Assembly: GCF_034702125.1 (NCBI RefSeq)
Contig: NC_085868.1
Coordinates: forward strand, 42,955,047 to 43,019,046
Source: Engraulis encrasicolus
Taxonomy: Eukaryota; Chordata; Actinopteri; Clupeiformes; Engraulidae
Direction: 5' to 3'
Length of the DNA: 64,000 nt
Shown here piece after piece: positions 34,674 to 46,168 of this stretch; within the stretch, counting starts at the first letter, position 1, and each line of letters opens with the position of its first letter. The notes beneath the pieces were generated by a model, which was not told the DNA's origin, ran no database searches, and was given only the letters and a program-made list of their open reading frames with translations. The position numbers and the translations under genes are program-made.

Positions 34674-37600
34674 TTATGAGTTAAAACAAGTGCAAGTATG
34701 TGATAAAAAACTTCCCAGTGTAACTTTAAAATGTTCTAATGGCACAAAGGCTTGAAGACCCATCCTTAGTTGTAAGTTATTCCAAACTGAAGGTCCACAG
34801 ACACTAAAAGCTGTTTTACCCAGTTCTGTGCGGGCATAAGGGACCTCCAGTAAAAAATTGCTGCTGCGGGTTTGGTATGGGTTGGAGTGCCAAACTAAAA
34901 GAGATGAAATATAAAATGGGAGTTTGCCAGTGAGGGCCTTATAAATAAAAATAAAATAATGCATGTCCCTTCTGTGAGAAAGTGGAGCCCACCCAACTTT
35001 ATCATATAACAGGCAATGATGTGTACTATATGGATCCCCAGTAATAAAACGAAGAGCTGAATGATAGACAGTGTCAAGTGCCTTCAGATTAGAGAGTGGT
35101 GCATGTCTGTAAATAATATCACCATAGTCAAGGGAAGACAGAAAAGTAGCTTCAATTAACTTTTTTCTGCAGAAAACAGGAAAGTGATATTTATTTCTGT
35201 GCAGGAAAGATAGCTTTTGTCTGAGCGTAGTGACAAGACAGTCAGTATGTTTCTTGAATGTGAACTTGTCATCTAGCCAGATTCCCAGGTACTTATAATG
35301 TGATACTCTCTCAATAACAGACCCATCTAAAGTAGATATATTAAAATCATTTTTCATGCCATGCTTAGATCGAGTAAAGACCATACATTTAGTCTTGCTT
35401 ACATTAAGTAGAAGCTTAAGACTAATGAAGGCATTTTGTAGGATATTAAAAGACTGCTGCAATTTCTCCAAGGCTAGCTGTACAGAATCCGCAACACAAT
35501 ACAAAATTGTATCATCTGCATATAGATGAATAGAGCAGTTGGAAAGGAGAGAAAGTATGCTATTTATGTACATGGTGAAGAGTACCGGACCTAATACTGA
35601 ACCTTGTGGGACCCCCTTGGTTATTAGCAGGGGGTCAGATTGAGTATTACCCAATTTTACAGTATGGTGTCTGTTTGAAAGGTAGCTCTGGAACCATTTA
35701 CAGGCACTTGCATTAAAACCAATACCAGGCAGAATTTGTAGAAGCAGAGAATGGTCCACGGTGTCAAATGCTTTGGATAAGTCCACAAAGATGGCAGCAC
35801 AATGTTTTTTTCTTGTCAAGAGAAGTGATAATATCATCCATTACTTTAGTAGCAGCAGTAACTGTACTATGTTTAGGCCTAAAGCCTGATTGGAGAGGGC
35901 TCAAAATATTATTGGTATTTAGAAATTCTTTGAGCTGATCATTTACCAACTTCTCTAGTATTTTTGAGAGACACGGTAGCTTGGATATTGGTCGATAGTT
36001 GTTAGGGTCAGTCTTATCACCCCCCTTGTGCAACGGGGTAATGTGTGCAAATTTCCATAGTGTAGGGACAACTCCAGTGGAAATAGAAAAATTGAAAATG
36101 TGCAATAATGGCTCTGCTATTATATATGCCGCAGTGCGAAGAAAAAGGGGATCTAGCTGGTCTTCTCCAGTGGATTTGCGACTATCAATTGCTAATAAAG
36201 CAGATAGCACTGTATGCTTAGACACAGGATGAAGCCTGAATTCCAGATCATCGTCTCTGACATTGTCTCTGATACGCATATCATGTCCAGCCCTAGGCAT
36301 AAAGGAATGATTATTGCTATTGTCAAAACTTTGACTGGCTAAAGAAAAATGTTTATTAAGAGCACTGCAAATGTCTGATTTGTCTTGTAGTAGACAATCA
36401 TCAAACTTAATTGAAGAAGGCATAGGTGTAACAGATTTATTGTTTTTGTAATTTACAGCCTTCCAGAATTTTGCAGGATCTGAGTACGAACTAGAGACAA
36501 GGTTAAAGTAATAGTCAGATTTAGCCTTTCTTACAGATAATGTACATCTGTTCCTGATTTTCCTGAAACTTGTCCAGTCGGAGGCATCCTTGCTCCTCCT
36601 TGCTAATGACCAAGCCTTATTTCTTGACTGAAAAAGAGAGGAGAGTTCAGGGGTGAACCATGGGTTTGTTCTACTTTTTACTCTTATCTTTTTAAAAGGT
36701 GCATGTTTGTCAACAATGCAAATAAATGAGTTTGAGAAAAACTGTAGAGCCAAGTCAGCATCAGGAATTTCAGTTGTTAGATGAATGTCACTTTCATAGA
36801 GATCATTTAAAAAAGCTTGCTCATTAAAATGTTTCATAGTTCTTTTAACCAAAATGTGAGGCAGTGCTTTGGTTAGAGTGCTGTGCCTAATACAGGCAAT
36901 GGGACAGTGGTCGCTGACCCCTAAATCAAAAACACCACTTGCGCTAATTTTGTTCATCTTATTTGTAAAAAGTAGATCAATAAGAGATGATTTGCTAAGG
37001 TTCTTAGAGTTTGGTCTTGTTGGATCATTAATAAGTTGATCCAAAAATAGACTCGAGAAAACATCTCTAAGATGTTTGGAGGCATCAGTTAGCCAGTCAA
37101 TATTAAAATCCCCAAGAACTAGAACTTCTGAGTCAGTGAATCTAGATATCAATTCTGCCAGCTGATCTATGGATTTAGAATCAGCTGACGGGGGTCTATA
37201 GATCCCAACTATTATGAAGGAGTTGTTATTGGTGCCATAATGAACCTTGAGTGCAATAAATTCAAAGGATTTAGGTTCACTTAAGGAATACAGAAATGTG
37301 ACAGAAAAATGTGACTTCACGTAAATAGCCACACCCCCACCCCTCCCAACCCTGTCAATTCTAAATAAATTGTAGCCTGAAAGGTTGACTTCAGAGTCAT
37401 CAATTTCACTCTTCAGCCAAGTTTCTGATAAAACCAAGATATCAGTGTTAGTTTGAGCAATTAAAATATTTAGGTGGTCCATTTTATCTCGTTGCAATAT
37501 ACTTCTGATATTGAGGTGGATTAACCCAATGCCTTTTCTGTCCTTAAAAACACATGGATTGTCCAAGCGAACAACGTCAGGGGTAGACTCCAATGGACAT

Positions 37601-37905
37601 GTAGCATTCATGACTTCAGGGCTTAGTCCATTATTGAGAGGGATATCAGGAGAAGAAATAGGAAGGACAGTCTCTGGCAGGGAGATATCATTGCAGATGG
37701 GCAGGCTTTGACATTTCCGAGGAGCCATCTGCTGGCCAGAGGAGGTATTTGAATGGGAGGGTGAGCAAGCAGCAGCAGAACGAAGTGATCTGACATTAAG
37801 AAGGGCCATCTGTAGGTGATGAGAGGGGCTACTTATTGCCTGTGTAGTTTGATCCCCAAGTGATACAGCAGGAGAGGGAGAGCTGCAATTATCAGCAGGA
37901 CCCAT
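34674..37905 (-). pseudogene. LINE ORF2: APE endonuclease and reverse transcriptase, one frameshift
   Basis: Frame one (37905-35764) begins at ATG 51 bp after the ORF1 stop. It carries the APE endonuclease signature in order: HLNIRSI (~131), LSETWL (~158), IVGIYRPPSA (~230), LGDFNIDW (~260) and SDHCPI (~330). Reverse transcriptase starts at ~570 with FAHITPLHKGGD and NNYRPIS and continues to LQSGFRPKHS. The frame then fails at a run of seven A on the minus strand (about 35805-35811). One A fewer would join it directly to the second frame (from about 35820 to 34674), which starts with AAIFVDLSKAFDTVDH. That second frame carries GVPQGSVLGP and the catalytic YADD box (LYADDTILY), and ends with the C-terminal domain (RRDMHYFIFIYKALTGKLP). 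All catalytic motifs needed for target-primed reverse transcription are visible, so a single homopolymer change is the only lesion I detect. Confidence 0.9.
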
Positions 37906-37956
37906 AGTAGAGCTGGGTGTGTTTGTGAACTGGATTGGGTCATGCTGTGTTGAATG

Positions 37957-38514
37957 TCAAGGTGTGCTGAAAGCAATGAACTGAATAAAGTTGGTGGTTA
38001 GCTCTAGTAGGCCCAGTTTGTTTGGATGCACCCCATCAGATCTATATAAAAATGATTTGGTCCAGAATATATCAAAATTAGCAATAAAATCATGACCAGC
38101 TAGATTGCAGAATTGTTTCAGCCAGGTATGGAGACTATGCAATCTGCTGAAACGCTCTGAATTACTGGAGCTAAGTGGGATAGGGCCTGACATTATGCAG
38201 CGTTTCCCGAGGCTTTCAACAGTGAGACATAACGTCTCCAGCTCATTCTGTAGCTTCACAGAGTTCCGGGCCATGACGTCATTTGTCCCCACGTGAGCAA
38301 TGACAGTGTTTACGGAAGAATGTCTGTTCAATAGGGACGGAATGAGATGAGAGATGTCAACAACCCTTCCTCCCGGGATACAGTACGTGATAGCACTAGG
38401 AATAATCAGATCTCTGACAATCGAATCACCAACAATGAGAATTTCAGAAGGACATTGAACATACTTGTCAGGACCAGACAGAGGAGGACCACAAATGCGT
38501 CCCGTTTCTCTCAC
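37957..38514 (-). CDS. LINE ORF1: SGNH-hydrolase (esterase) domain protein, 5' end uncertain
   Basis: The 185-codon frame shows SGNH blocks: ILIVGDSIVRDL (~25-36, nucleophile Ser in GDS), IAHVGTNDVMARN (~72-84, block III Asn) and RSDGVHPNKLGLL (~158-170, the Asp and His of block V). Esterase domains of this kind are found in ORF1 of CR1, L2 and related LINEs. The listed start is a GTG, preceded by an in-frame TAA three codons upstream. Open, proline-rich sequence (PDPPPPAPSDAS) then continues farther upstream in the same frame. The authentic ORF1 therefore probably began farther 5' and has acquired a nonsense codon, or uses another start. It precedes ORF2 by 51 bp on the same strand. Confidence 0.82.
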   Translation of the reverse strand: MRETGRICGPPLSGPDKYVQCPSEILIVGDSIVRDLIIPSAITYCIPGGRVVDISHLIPSLLNRHSSVNTVIAHVGTNDVMARNSVKLQNELETLCLTVESLGKRCIMSGPIPLSSSNSERFSRLHSLHTWLKQFCNLAGHDFIANFDIFWTKSFLYRSDGVHPNKLGLLELTTNFIQFIAFSTP

Positions 38515-38570
38515 AGTTTACTGAGAGGCGTCCGATGGAGCTGGTGGTGGAGGGTCCGGGAGTCCTGGGG

Positions 38571-39058
38571 GGGGAACACACACAAAACAAGGCAAATTAA
38601 ACAGGGCAGATGTACAGACAGGGGCAGGCAGTAACCGTTGGGCGGAAGATAGAATGGCTGGTCGGTTTACCGGGGTTGGAAATCAGGGTGGTCGTCAGAC
38701 AGAAGGCAGGTCGGGTTTTCCAGGGCAGGAGATCAGGTTGGTTGTCGGACAGAAGGTAGGTTGGGTTTTCCAGGACAGAAGATCAAGCAGAGAATCAGGT
38801 TGGTCCAGGTTAGTGTTCAGGAGTCAGAGGTACTTGTAGAAAGCCAGCGAACAGGTATCAGGAACAAGTTTGCAGACGATCTGAAAGAGAGGAACTGAGA
38901 ACCAGAGCTTTATATACAGGGGTTAATGGCAGAGTGAATGCAGTGCAGGTGGCTGGCAAATGAGGAGGCAGAGTGAGAACAGGTGTAGCAATTGAGCAGA
39001 GCAGAGTGAGCACAGGTGTAGCAATTAAGCAGAGAAGAGTAAGCAGGTGGGATAATTG
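38571..39058. repeat. GGTTGG/TCCAGG-rich short tandem repeats upstream of the LINE
   Basis: Two to three imperfect copies of a ~60-bp phrase (GTCGGGTTTTCCAGGGCAGG, GATCAGGTTGGTTGTC) lie at about 38665-38800. A direct repeat of GAGTGAGCACAGGTGTAGCA type follows at about 38970-39030. No gene was seen. Confidence 0.55.
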
Positions 39059-39650
39059 AAAGCACTAATGTTGCCTTCACAATCTCGGGACCTCTCGAGA
39101 CAGCTGACGACACTGCTCATGTGACAACCGAGTTCTGGACTTTTGCGCATGAACGCCACTGATCCCGGAACAATCGGGATTCATGCGTGTTTTGCTTTGG
39201 TTCTCTTTTCTTTTTTTCACCTCACCTTGAACATCCACACCCACGACATATCATTTTAGCTTAAGTAGGCTAAATCAAACAGTCATGTACATCTGCAATT
39301 GAATGACATCAACTGGTGTTGTTGATAGTGTCCACTCACTGGTTACACACTAGTATTAAGGAGGGTTACACTAATGTCGCCTTCACCAGCTCGGGACCTC
39401 TCAAGACAGCTGACGACACAGCTCACATCACAATCGAGTTCTGGAGTTTGGCACATGAACGCCACAGACCCCGGAACCATCGGGATTCATGCGTGTCTTG
39501 TTTTGGTTCTCTTTTCTTTTTTTCACCTCACCTTGAGCCTCCTAACGACATATCATTTTAGCTTAAGTAGGCTAAATCAAACAGGCAGAGACCAGCATTA
39601 CTGTACATCTGCAATTGAATGACATCAACTGGTGTTGTTGATAGTGATTA
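39059..39650 (+). repeat. Tandem duplication of a ~290-bp segment
   Basis: 39066-39345 (GCACTAATGTTGCCTTCAC through GGTGTTGTTGATAGTG) recurs at about 39368-39645 with scattered substitutions and small indels. The period is about 305 bp. The open frames in it are not shared in frame between copies, so it is probably non-coding. Confidence 0.85.
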
Positions 39651-41549
39651 CAAGGTGATATTTTAGCATTTATGATACTGTTTACATGCTAGTTCCATGC
39701 ATGGGCGCCATGCTGATGATGCGTGTGTCGTCATACAAAACACAAGCTCGGGAACTCGTTGTTCTATACTTCCGCCTGGGATCAACCTCGATAATTATCG
39801 ATCTGACACTGCGTCACCAAATCTTCACGCCCACTTTCCCGAGGTTTTAGGTGGGCTTTCTTGGGATTCTCGACTTTTTGAACGAGGTATAACTCCTCAG
39901 TTCACAATAAAATGTTTCACCACTGCAAACCAGGTAATTCAGTAGTTCACACCAAGCTGACTCAAGTCAGATAAATGTATACACACGGGATTCAACTCAC
40001 TACACTCTATGGTATCCACTGCACACTATGTAGGCCTATTTAATAATTATGGCACTCGCCAGTTCCCCCAAAAGAAACACACAAACCCAGCTGTTATGCT
40101 CCCAACTCACACACAGTATTGCGCAGTTACCCGTGGGCACTCAATGAAAAGGGTTTACAAAATAAAACGTAACAAACATAAACACACGAAACAATAATAA
40201 AAACACCCTTAGCAAAACAGTGGCTATTGACACGGCTCTCTGTTGGTGCCGGTCCTAAAACACAACAAAAATACCATGAATGGAACGCACAATGTGCTGC
40301 GTGTAAACCTACAGAGTAAAGCAAACACATTCAAGTTTTACAGGCTTGTAGCCTACCTGTTGTACGATGAACGAGGCAACGCTAGCTTCTTTTCAAGGCC
40401 CCTCTTCCCCGTTGGTGCAGCTCGCACCTACAATGCCACACAGCATAGGCAACAGCGATAGTGTGTGTGCGTGTGTGTGTGTGTGCTTGCATGCCGTGTG
40501 CTAACAGGTGCAAATGCTCATACCTGGCCACGCTTCTCTCAAGGCACACGGCCGGCGTCTGCCTGGCTTCCCTCGGATGCCCACTACTGCTAAAACAATT
40601 ACTGGCGTAAGTATCAAATACACAAACCCAGCAAAATAAACCTCCCAATTAAGACACGCAGCCTACTCACCAAGATGCCGGCAGGCTTAGTACTGATACT
40701 TCGGGTTGCGACTGGAACAAACTTCAGTGCTTTCAGTGTTTCACGAACAGAATTCGAGGCAGCGTTTTACTTAGCGTGCCAACAACCGCGTGCCCTGGTA
40801 CCAACTGCAACCCAGGTAACGAGATCAAACGATAGTTTGCCACTGACACAAGACTCCATAACTTCGCACAGCCGGACATCAAAGTAAAAGTCCACCCCTC
40901 CTTCCACTTAAGGCTACGACCACCCGCCGGTTACATCTGGAAAAAAAGACAAGTCCACTCACAAACTAAAATCTCCACACTGTACTTACACAGACCCACA
41001 AAACCTTAATTAACTGTCCCCACCACAGGCCATGTCTAGGGTTGCAACCCATGTTGTTATTATGGTTATTGCTCTTGCTGCCATCACTACACTTGGGCCC
41101 ATAATCTGTGGTTTCAAGGCTATTTTTTGTGGTGCTTCTGCATCCCACTGGGAATAGTCCCCTTTATGGCTCCTCCAGGGAAGTCGACAGTTGGGAACAA
41201 AGGAGTCTGCTGTCGCGAGCCCAGGAAGAGAGAGGGGGGCCTTGCTTCCCCATTACATTGTATGTATGTATTGAAAGCGGGGCCCTTTCAGATGATTTTC
41301 TCCTGGGCCCAGTCAAACCCGTGAGCGACCCTGGGCTCCTCCACCTCCACCCCCCGAGGAGAGACATGCTTTGTGTGGTGGCCTCAGTAGTTGTTAGAGG
41401 AAGTCTACTATGTGCTGTGCCTGTGGCTGGGGACAGAAGTGGCTTGCCTACTGATGCCTAGCTCACTCCACTCCACAGGTACCTTCAAGGAAGTGACCCA
41501 GCGGAGCTCGAGTTGGCGATAGAGAGCTGCAGTGGGACCAGGAGTCCCT
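39651..41549. other. Non-coding stretch, nothing firmly recognised
   Basis: Several open frames of 60-117 codons occur but carry no motifs and overlap on both strands. A (GT)n tract lies at about 40460-40485. About 41190-41340 resembles, inverted, the GGGCCC-rich fragment near 27380-27540. Confidence 0.5.
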
Positions 41550-43196
41550 CCCTAGTAACACAGAACGTAAAGAGAACGTTTGACTTTTGGTTCTCTAAAG
41601 GTTGGGGTTATTACCAAACCAAAATTTACCACTTAGAAACGTTCCCTTTGGTTACAGTAAAAACCAAGCAGCCATTGGTTCCGGTTCGGTTCTGGATACG
41701 TTTCGGATACGTAATTTTTGGTTCTGTTTTGGTTCTCACTGGGTTGCCAGGAAAGTTTAATTTAAGTTCCCAGAACGATATAAGTGTGGTTCCCATTCCA
41801 TTCCCTCGCCGTTCTCTCACCGTACCTTTATTGCTTTTCATGTTTGTTCCCTCATCGTTCCCATATGGTTCCCATAACCTTGATGGTTACATTATAGGTC
41901 TGGTCACGTCTGGTTCCCTAGACGTGCTCCTGATGTTCCCCCAACTTTGTTTATACTGTGTTGTTCAGAGCATAAGCAATGATGACTGTCCACCCGATTA
42001 AATCATATACGTCTACAATCTACATATTAGTAACAGTATTTCCTCCAGATTTAATCATGTACACAATCTATTTTTTTATTCCATTTCATTCATTTAACTC
42101 AACTTGGTTGGGTTGATCTAAGGTTTGGCTGTGCACACAACATCACACAAAAGATGTGGTGAGTGAAAGAAATAACTTGAGAACTTGTTACACCTTTGCC
42201 GGTAACAAGCAGGCCCTTCACAACCAATCTGTCCATCAGCGCCTGGCCAAACCTAATTACTTAGGGCTGGTATATCATGATTCAATTGCTTGCACCTGAA
42301 AAACTCCTAATCAATCTGGTCACATGGTACTCTTGAGCCTGTATATAAACCTGCTGTCAGAGTGCTTTAGTTATTTGCCTGCCTGCCTGCCTGCCTGCTG
42401 GCTGGTCAGCATGGCACAGCATAGCGCTTGTTTAACTGCTTTGCAAGCAAGCTAATAGCGCTTTTGGCTTATGACATTTGTTAGCTACATCTTGTGCCTT
42501 GCTTTGTGAGCTAGTCAGTAACAGCACATGTTACATTGCTTGCGCCATTGTGCACTTGATGTAGATGGTATGATTATCTTTAAACTTCATTAAGGAAAAC
42601 ATTTGGTATTAATCCCCACTAGATTGTGTTCATACATGCTCAGCTGATATTTCTCTCACATTGTGGTACAGTACGGCATATACTGATGCATAAAATATAG
42701 ACATCATACGTGTTTTCAACAACTTTAATCATCATTCTAAGACAGCATTGTGCCACACTGATGCCAGGCGCAGGGTGTTTCAGTGATGGTGGAGGATGGG
42801 AGGTCCTTAAGTACCATGATCAGGGTACCTCAACTATGGTGAGAGATAGTGGGGCAGGACCAAAACACATTCACAATAATAAACAAGGTTGGGGGAACAT
42901 CAGGAGCATGTTTAAGGAACCAAATATGCAACCAACAAGGTTAAGGGAACCATATGGGAACGGCAAAGGAACAAACATGACATGAACAGGAATAAAGTGA
43001 CGGTGAGAGAACAATAAGGGAACGGAATGGGAACTACACATATAACATTCTAGGAACGAAAACTAAACTTTCCTGCCAACCAAGTGAGAATGGAAAAATA
43101 ACCAAAAATGACTCTCTGGGGACGTACCCAGAACTAAACTGGAACCAAGGGCTTGTGTTCCAGGAACCTTCGTAGAACTAAAAATTGTTAGTAGGG
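41550..43196. mobile_element. Long fold-back element with GGTTCC/GGAACC-rich arms
   Basis: The left ~400 bp (CCCTAGTAACACAGAACGTA, then many GGTTC and GTTCCC motifs up to about 41955) is an imperfect reverse complement of the right ~310 bp (about 42885-43196). The right arm is rich in GGAAC and GAACC and ends AAAATTGTTAGTAGGG. Several phrases pair clearly: GGTTGCCAGGAAAGTTTA against AAACTTTCCTGCCAACC, and TCCCATATGGTTCCC against GGGAACCATATGGGA. The ~930-bp centre includes (CCTG)n at about 42380-42398 and no coding frame. Target duplication is not clear. Confidence 0.8.
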
Positions 43197-44935
43197 CTCC
43201 ACGCCACTGGCCTTCACTGGCCACAGGGAATAGTCCGACTAATTAACAATCTGGACGTCTTTCATTTTCACTCTTACACACACGCGGTCTCTCTCACACA
43301 CGTGCACACACGCACGCACACATACTAAGCACGCACACGCACACACACACTAAGCACACACTAAGCACAGTGTGCGGTTTTAATATGAGTTAATAGAAGT
43401 TCTATTCTCCATCTCTTTCTCACACTGTCATTCTCTCTCTTTTTCTATTTATCTGAAACCAAAATAGCTATCAGCGATTGATTTAGTGGATGAAATATAG
43501 ATTTTGTTTTTTTCTGTCTAACTTCCAGTGTTGAGATGACCCATTTTACTGTAATTGAGAGAATGGCAGAGATTAGAAACTCATTAAGTGAAGTCATTGG
43601 TGTACATCAGTCACCTGAAACAACAAATATTCCCCAGGAGACATTGACCACATTTGATGTGCTGATGCAGATTTTCAAGTTTTTAACATTTAAGATGCAC
43701 ACCTTTCCCACTATGCTTTCATTTATAGAATTTTGCAGTAAAGTTGACCTCTGGCTGCAAGAATTGACCTTCAACTTAAAATATGAACCCAAGTGCAGCA
43801 GATACATTACAGTAATCCACAAGCAGAAAGCATTAGCATGTATACTTTGATTAATTATGGATATCACCCTATACATAAACTGGTTGTATTTTGGAAAATA
43901 GATAAAAGTCCAATGACTTCTTATTTGAAATGCACAACATTTATGAAGTTTCATCTTTCTTAACATGCATGTTTTGATCTCTGTTTACCCTCACTTATAG
44001 CCTACATATCCAATCAACCATTAGTTACTAAACATATACTTTCATCACTGCTACATTAGTTAACACTTTTACTTCCATCACTGTAAATACAGTATTGCCA
44101 AGGAAGAGCTTTTATTCATCACTTTTAACCTAAAATCAAACACTTGTTCAAAGAGTTGTAACATTGAGACAACATGTGATCATCATATTGCAAAGGCAAT
44201 GTCAATGTATTTTCTTGATGGGAGGTCCTCTGTTGGCAATCTCTCCTTCATCTTTTGTCACATTTTGCACACTTGAATCAGGAGTCATATTCAGCATGTC
44301 CTTTTGTCAATAAGCCCTCATCACATTATAATGAGTCACATTTATCATTGTGGACGCTTATTCACATCAGATATTGGAAGGCTCTCCAAACCTCTTTGAT
44401 ATGTCTTTCACGCTCAGGTCACAGCAGGCATCAAGCTCGTTTAGTTGAAGTGTTCAGATCACCCTAAATGAAACATTTTTCCAAAGGAAATGTCATCTCA
44501 TCCAGCAAATATTATGTTGGTTCATGGTAATGCTAAGGCAAAGAGGAAAGCAGTGCATACTTCAGTAGGTAAAGTAGGCCTAGATGATTAACCCCTTAGC
44601 GCAGCAGCACCTGTGTTATAACCTTACTGTCACCAAAATTGTAATGTCTATGTCTTAATCTGTCTTAATCTGTTCTCGGCACTGTCATAGCAATGTTGTT
44701 ATGATGTAGTTTAGTATTTTCAGCATACACGTAGAATAGGCCCGCCGGCGACCCCATCGTAAGAGGCTACGAAACGTGAAGGAATATGTTGGATTGCTCT
44801 TCTATTCTTCTGAAGTACGTAGGTCTACTAAAGACAGCATTGTATGACTAAGGATGTTCTGGGATCTTTGCTCTTGAAGTTGAGACCCTTGACAACCCCA
44901 TTACTTCTTGTGACATTGTATGCAAGAATGAGGAA
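43197..44935. other. Non-coding stretch, nothing recognised
   Basis: A CA-rich interval occurs at about 43270-43370. Opposite-strand open frames of 104 and 119 codons overlap at 43536-43966, have no motifs, and neither can be preferred. Confidence 0.5.
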
Positions 44936-44939
44936 AAGT

Positions 44940-45716
44940 AAATAGATAGATAGATAGATAGATAGATTATTTATTTGTCCTTTCGGAAATTTGTTCTGTG
45001 CCATTTTCAGTGCATCTGATACAATTACAAAGACATTACAATAAACAAGAACACAATAGACAAACACGCCCCCCCCCCCTGCCTCCCCTCTCTCTATAGG
45101 ACAAAAAGACAGGTTGACAAAAAACCCAACATAAACACATTAAAGTGCAGTATTCAGTACCAAAGTGCAGTGTGCTATTCAGTCTAACTTACAGTTGTCT
45201 TATTTAGCATGGATATACTAGTAGGTATAAATGATTGGCGGGCTCTGTTTGTCTTAAATGAGGGCATCCTAAACCTCCTACCTGAGGGCAACAACTCATA
45301 TGCTTGCTGTAAGGGGTGGGGGAGATCCTCTCATATGGTATTTGCCTTCTTTACCACCCTTGCTTCAACAGTCATGGCCATGCTATTTAGTGGCTGGCAA
45401 GCAATCTTGCTGGCCATGTTGATTATCTTATGCAGCTTATTTTTATTAACAACAGACAGGGAGAAGTACCAGGCCACAGAACAGAAACATAAAATGCTCT
45501 CAACAAAAGAATGATAAAAAACCCGCATCATATCCCTATCCACTTTAAATTGTCTTAGCTTTCGCATGAAGTACAGTCTCTGCATTCCCTTTTTGTAAAT
45601 AGTATCGGTGTTACAGCTCCAAGTTAATTTGTCATCTATTACAGTTCCCAGATATTTATAGTTTTTCACCACCTCAATGTCTTCCCCATGTATGACCATG
45701 TTCTGATGGGTGCGTA
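44940..45716 (-). pseudogene. 5'-truncated LINE: C-terminal part of reverse transcriptase ORF
   Basis: On the minus strand, 45699-45331 encodes the post-catalytic region of a non-LTR reverse transcriptase: NYKYLGTVIDDKLTW (~12-26), LYFMRKLRQFKVD (~42-54) and FYHSFVESILCFCSVAW (~61-77). In the same frame, after a TGA at about 45328, it continues with LPSGRRFRMPSF and ARQSFIP, the conserved end of this LINE class. The 3' tail ends in (GATA)n at about 44944-44968, like the microsatellite tails of CR1/L2/Rex1-type elements. The endonuclease and catalytic YADD part are missing, so this is a typical 5'-truncated insertion. It is a different family from the 34.5-38.5 kb LINE, judged by the C-terminal motifs. 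Confidence 0.85.
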
Positions 45717-45849
45717 TCTATTGGGTTTCAAACTCATATTCTGACAAGATCTGTTTAATAAATGAATGAGAAATGCAACTATGGCACAAGCCTTACTATC
45801 TATTACTATTTAAGATCAAAGTAGCAATTTATAAAAATGCTTAACTTAA

Positions 45850-46164
45850 AGGTGCACTGTGTAGGATGGTGGCAAACATACTGCTCATAAATACTGTGCT
45901 GCCAAATTTGATATTTTTCATGAATATTTACTAAATAATGAACTAATAATTGCTAGTGTAACCAAAGCACAGTAAGCTTTGCAGCTTTATGATAATTCAA
46001 AATGACAGACAATGGAGAAGATGCACCTTCTCATGTATGAAAAATGCCTTTTCCCCAGTCATATTGAATAGGATTTTATGGCAGCGGTAAGTATTTGTAA
46101 AAAGGTAACATTTTGGCAGCATGAATTCTGGAAAGGAACTGCTGAAATATTACACAGTGCATCT
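45850..46164. mobile_element. TTAA-flanked MITE (T2/Kolobok-like), 315 bp
   Basis: It starts AGGTGCACTGTGTAGGAT and ends TATTACACAGTGCATCT, with TTAA at 45846-45849 and 46165-46168. TTAA followed by AGG fits T2-type MITEs. There is no coding potential. Confidence 0.85.
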
Positions 46165-46168
46165 TTAA

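Larger units (their letters stand above)
34490..38570 (-). mobile_element. Nearly complete CR1/L2-type LINE retrotransposon
   Basis: Reading on the minus strand the order is ORF1 (SGNH hydrolase), ORF2 (endonuclease then reverse transcriptase) and a 3' untranslated region. It ends near 34498 in a short A/T-rich reiterated tail (AAATAAATGAAATGATGAAA). Separate ORF1/ORF2, an APE-type endonuclease, a non-LTR reverse transcriptase and a non-poly(A) tail fit the CR1/L2/Rex1 group. The 5' limit is uncertain: open sequence continues upstream of 38514 into about 38570. No target duplication was resolved. Defects seen are one extra base in ORF2 and an in-frame TAA just upstream of the ORF1 frame. Confidence 0.88.

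Noticed and set aside
43536..43966. Opposite-strand frames of 104 and 119 codons
   Set aside because: They overlap each other almost fully and neither shows motifs, so chance is the simpler explanation.
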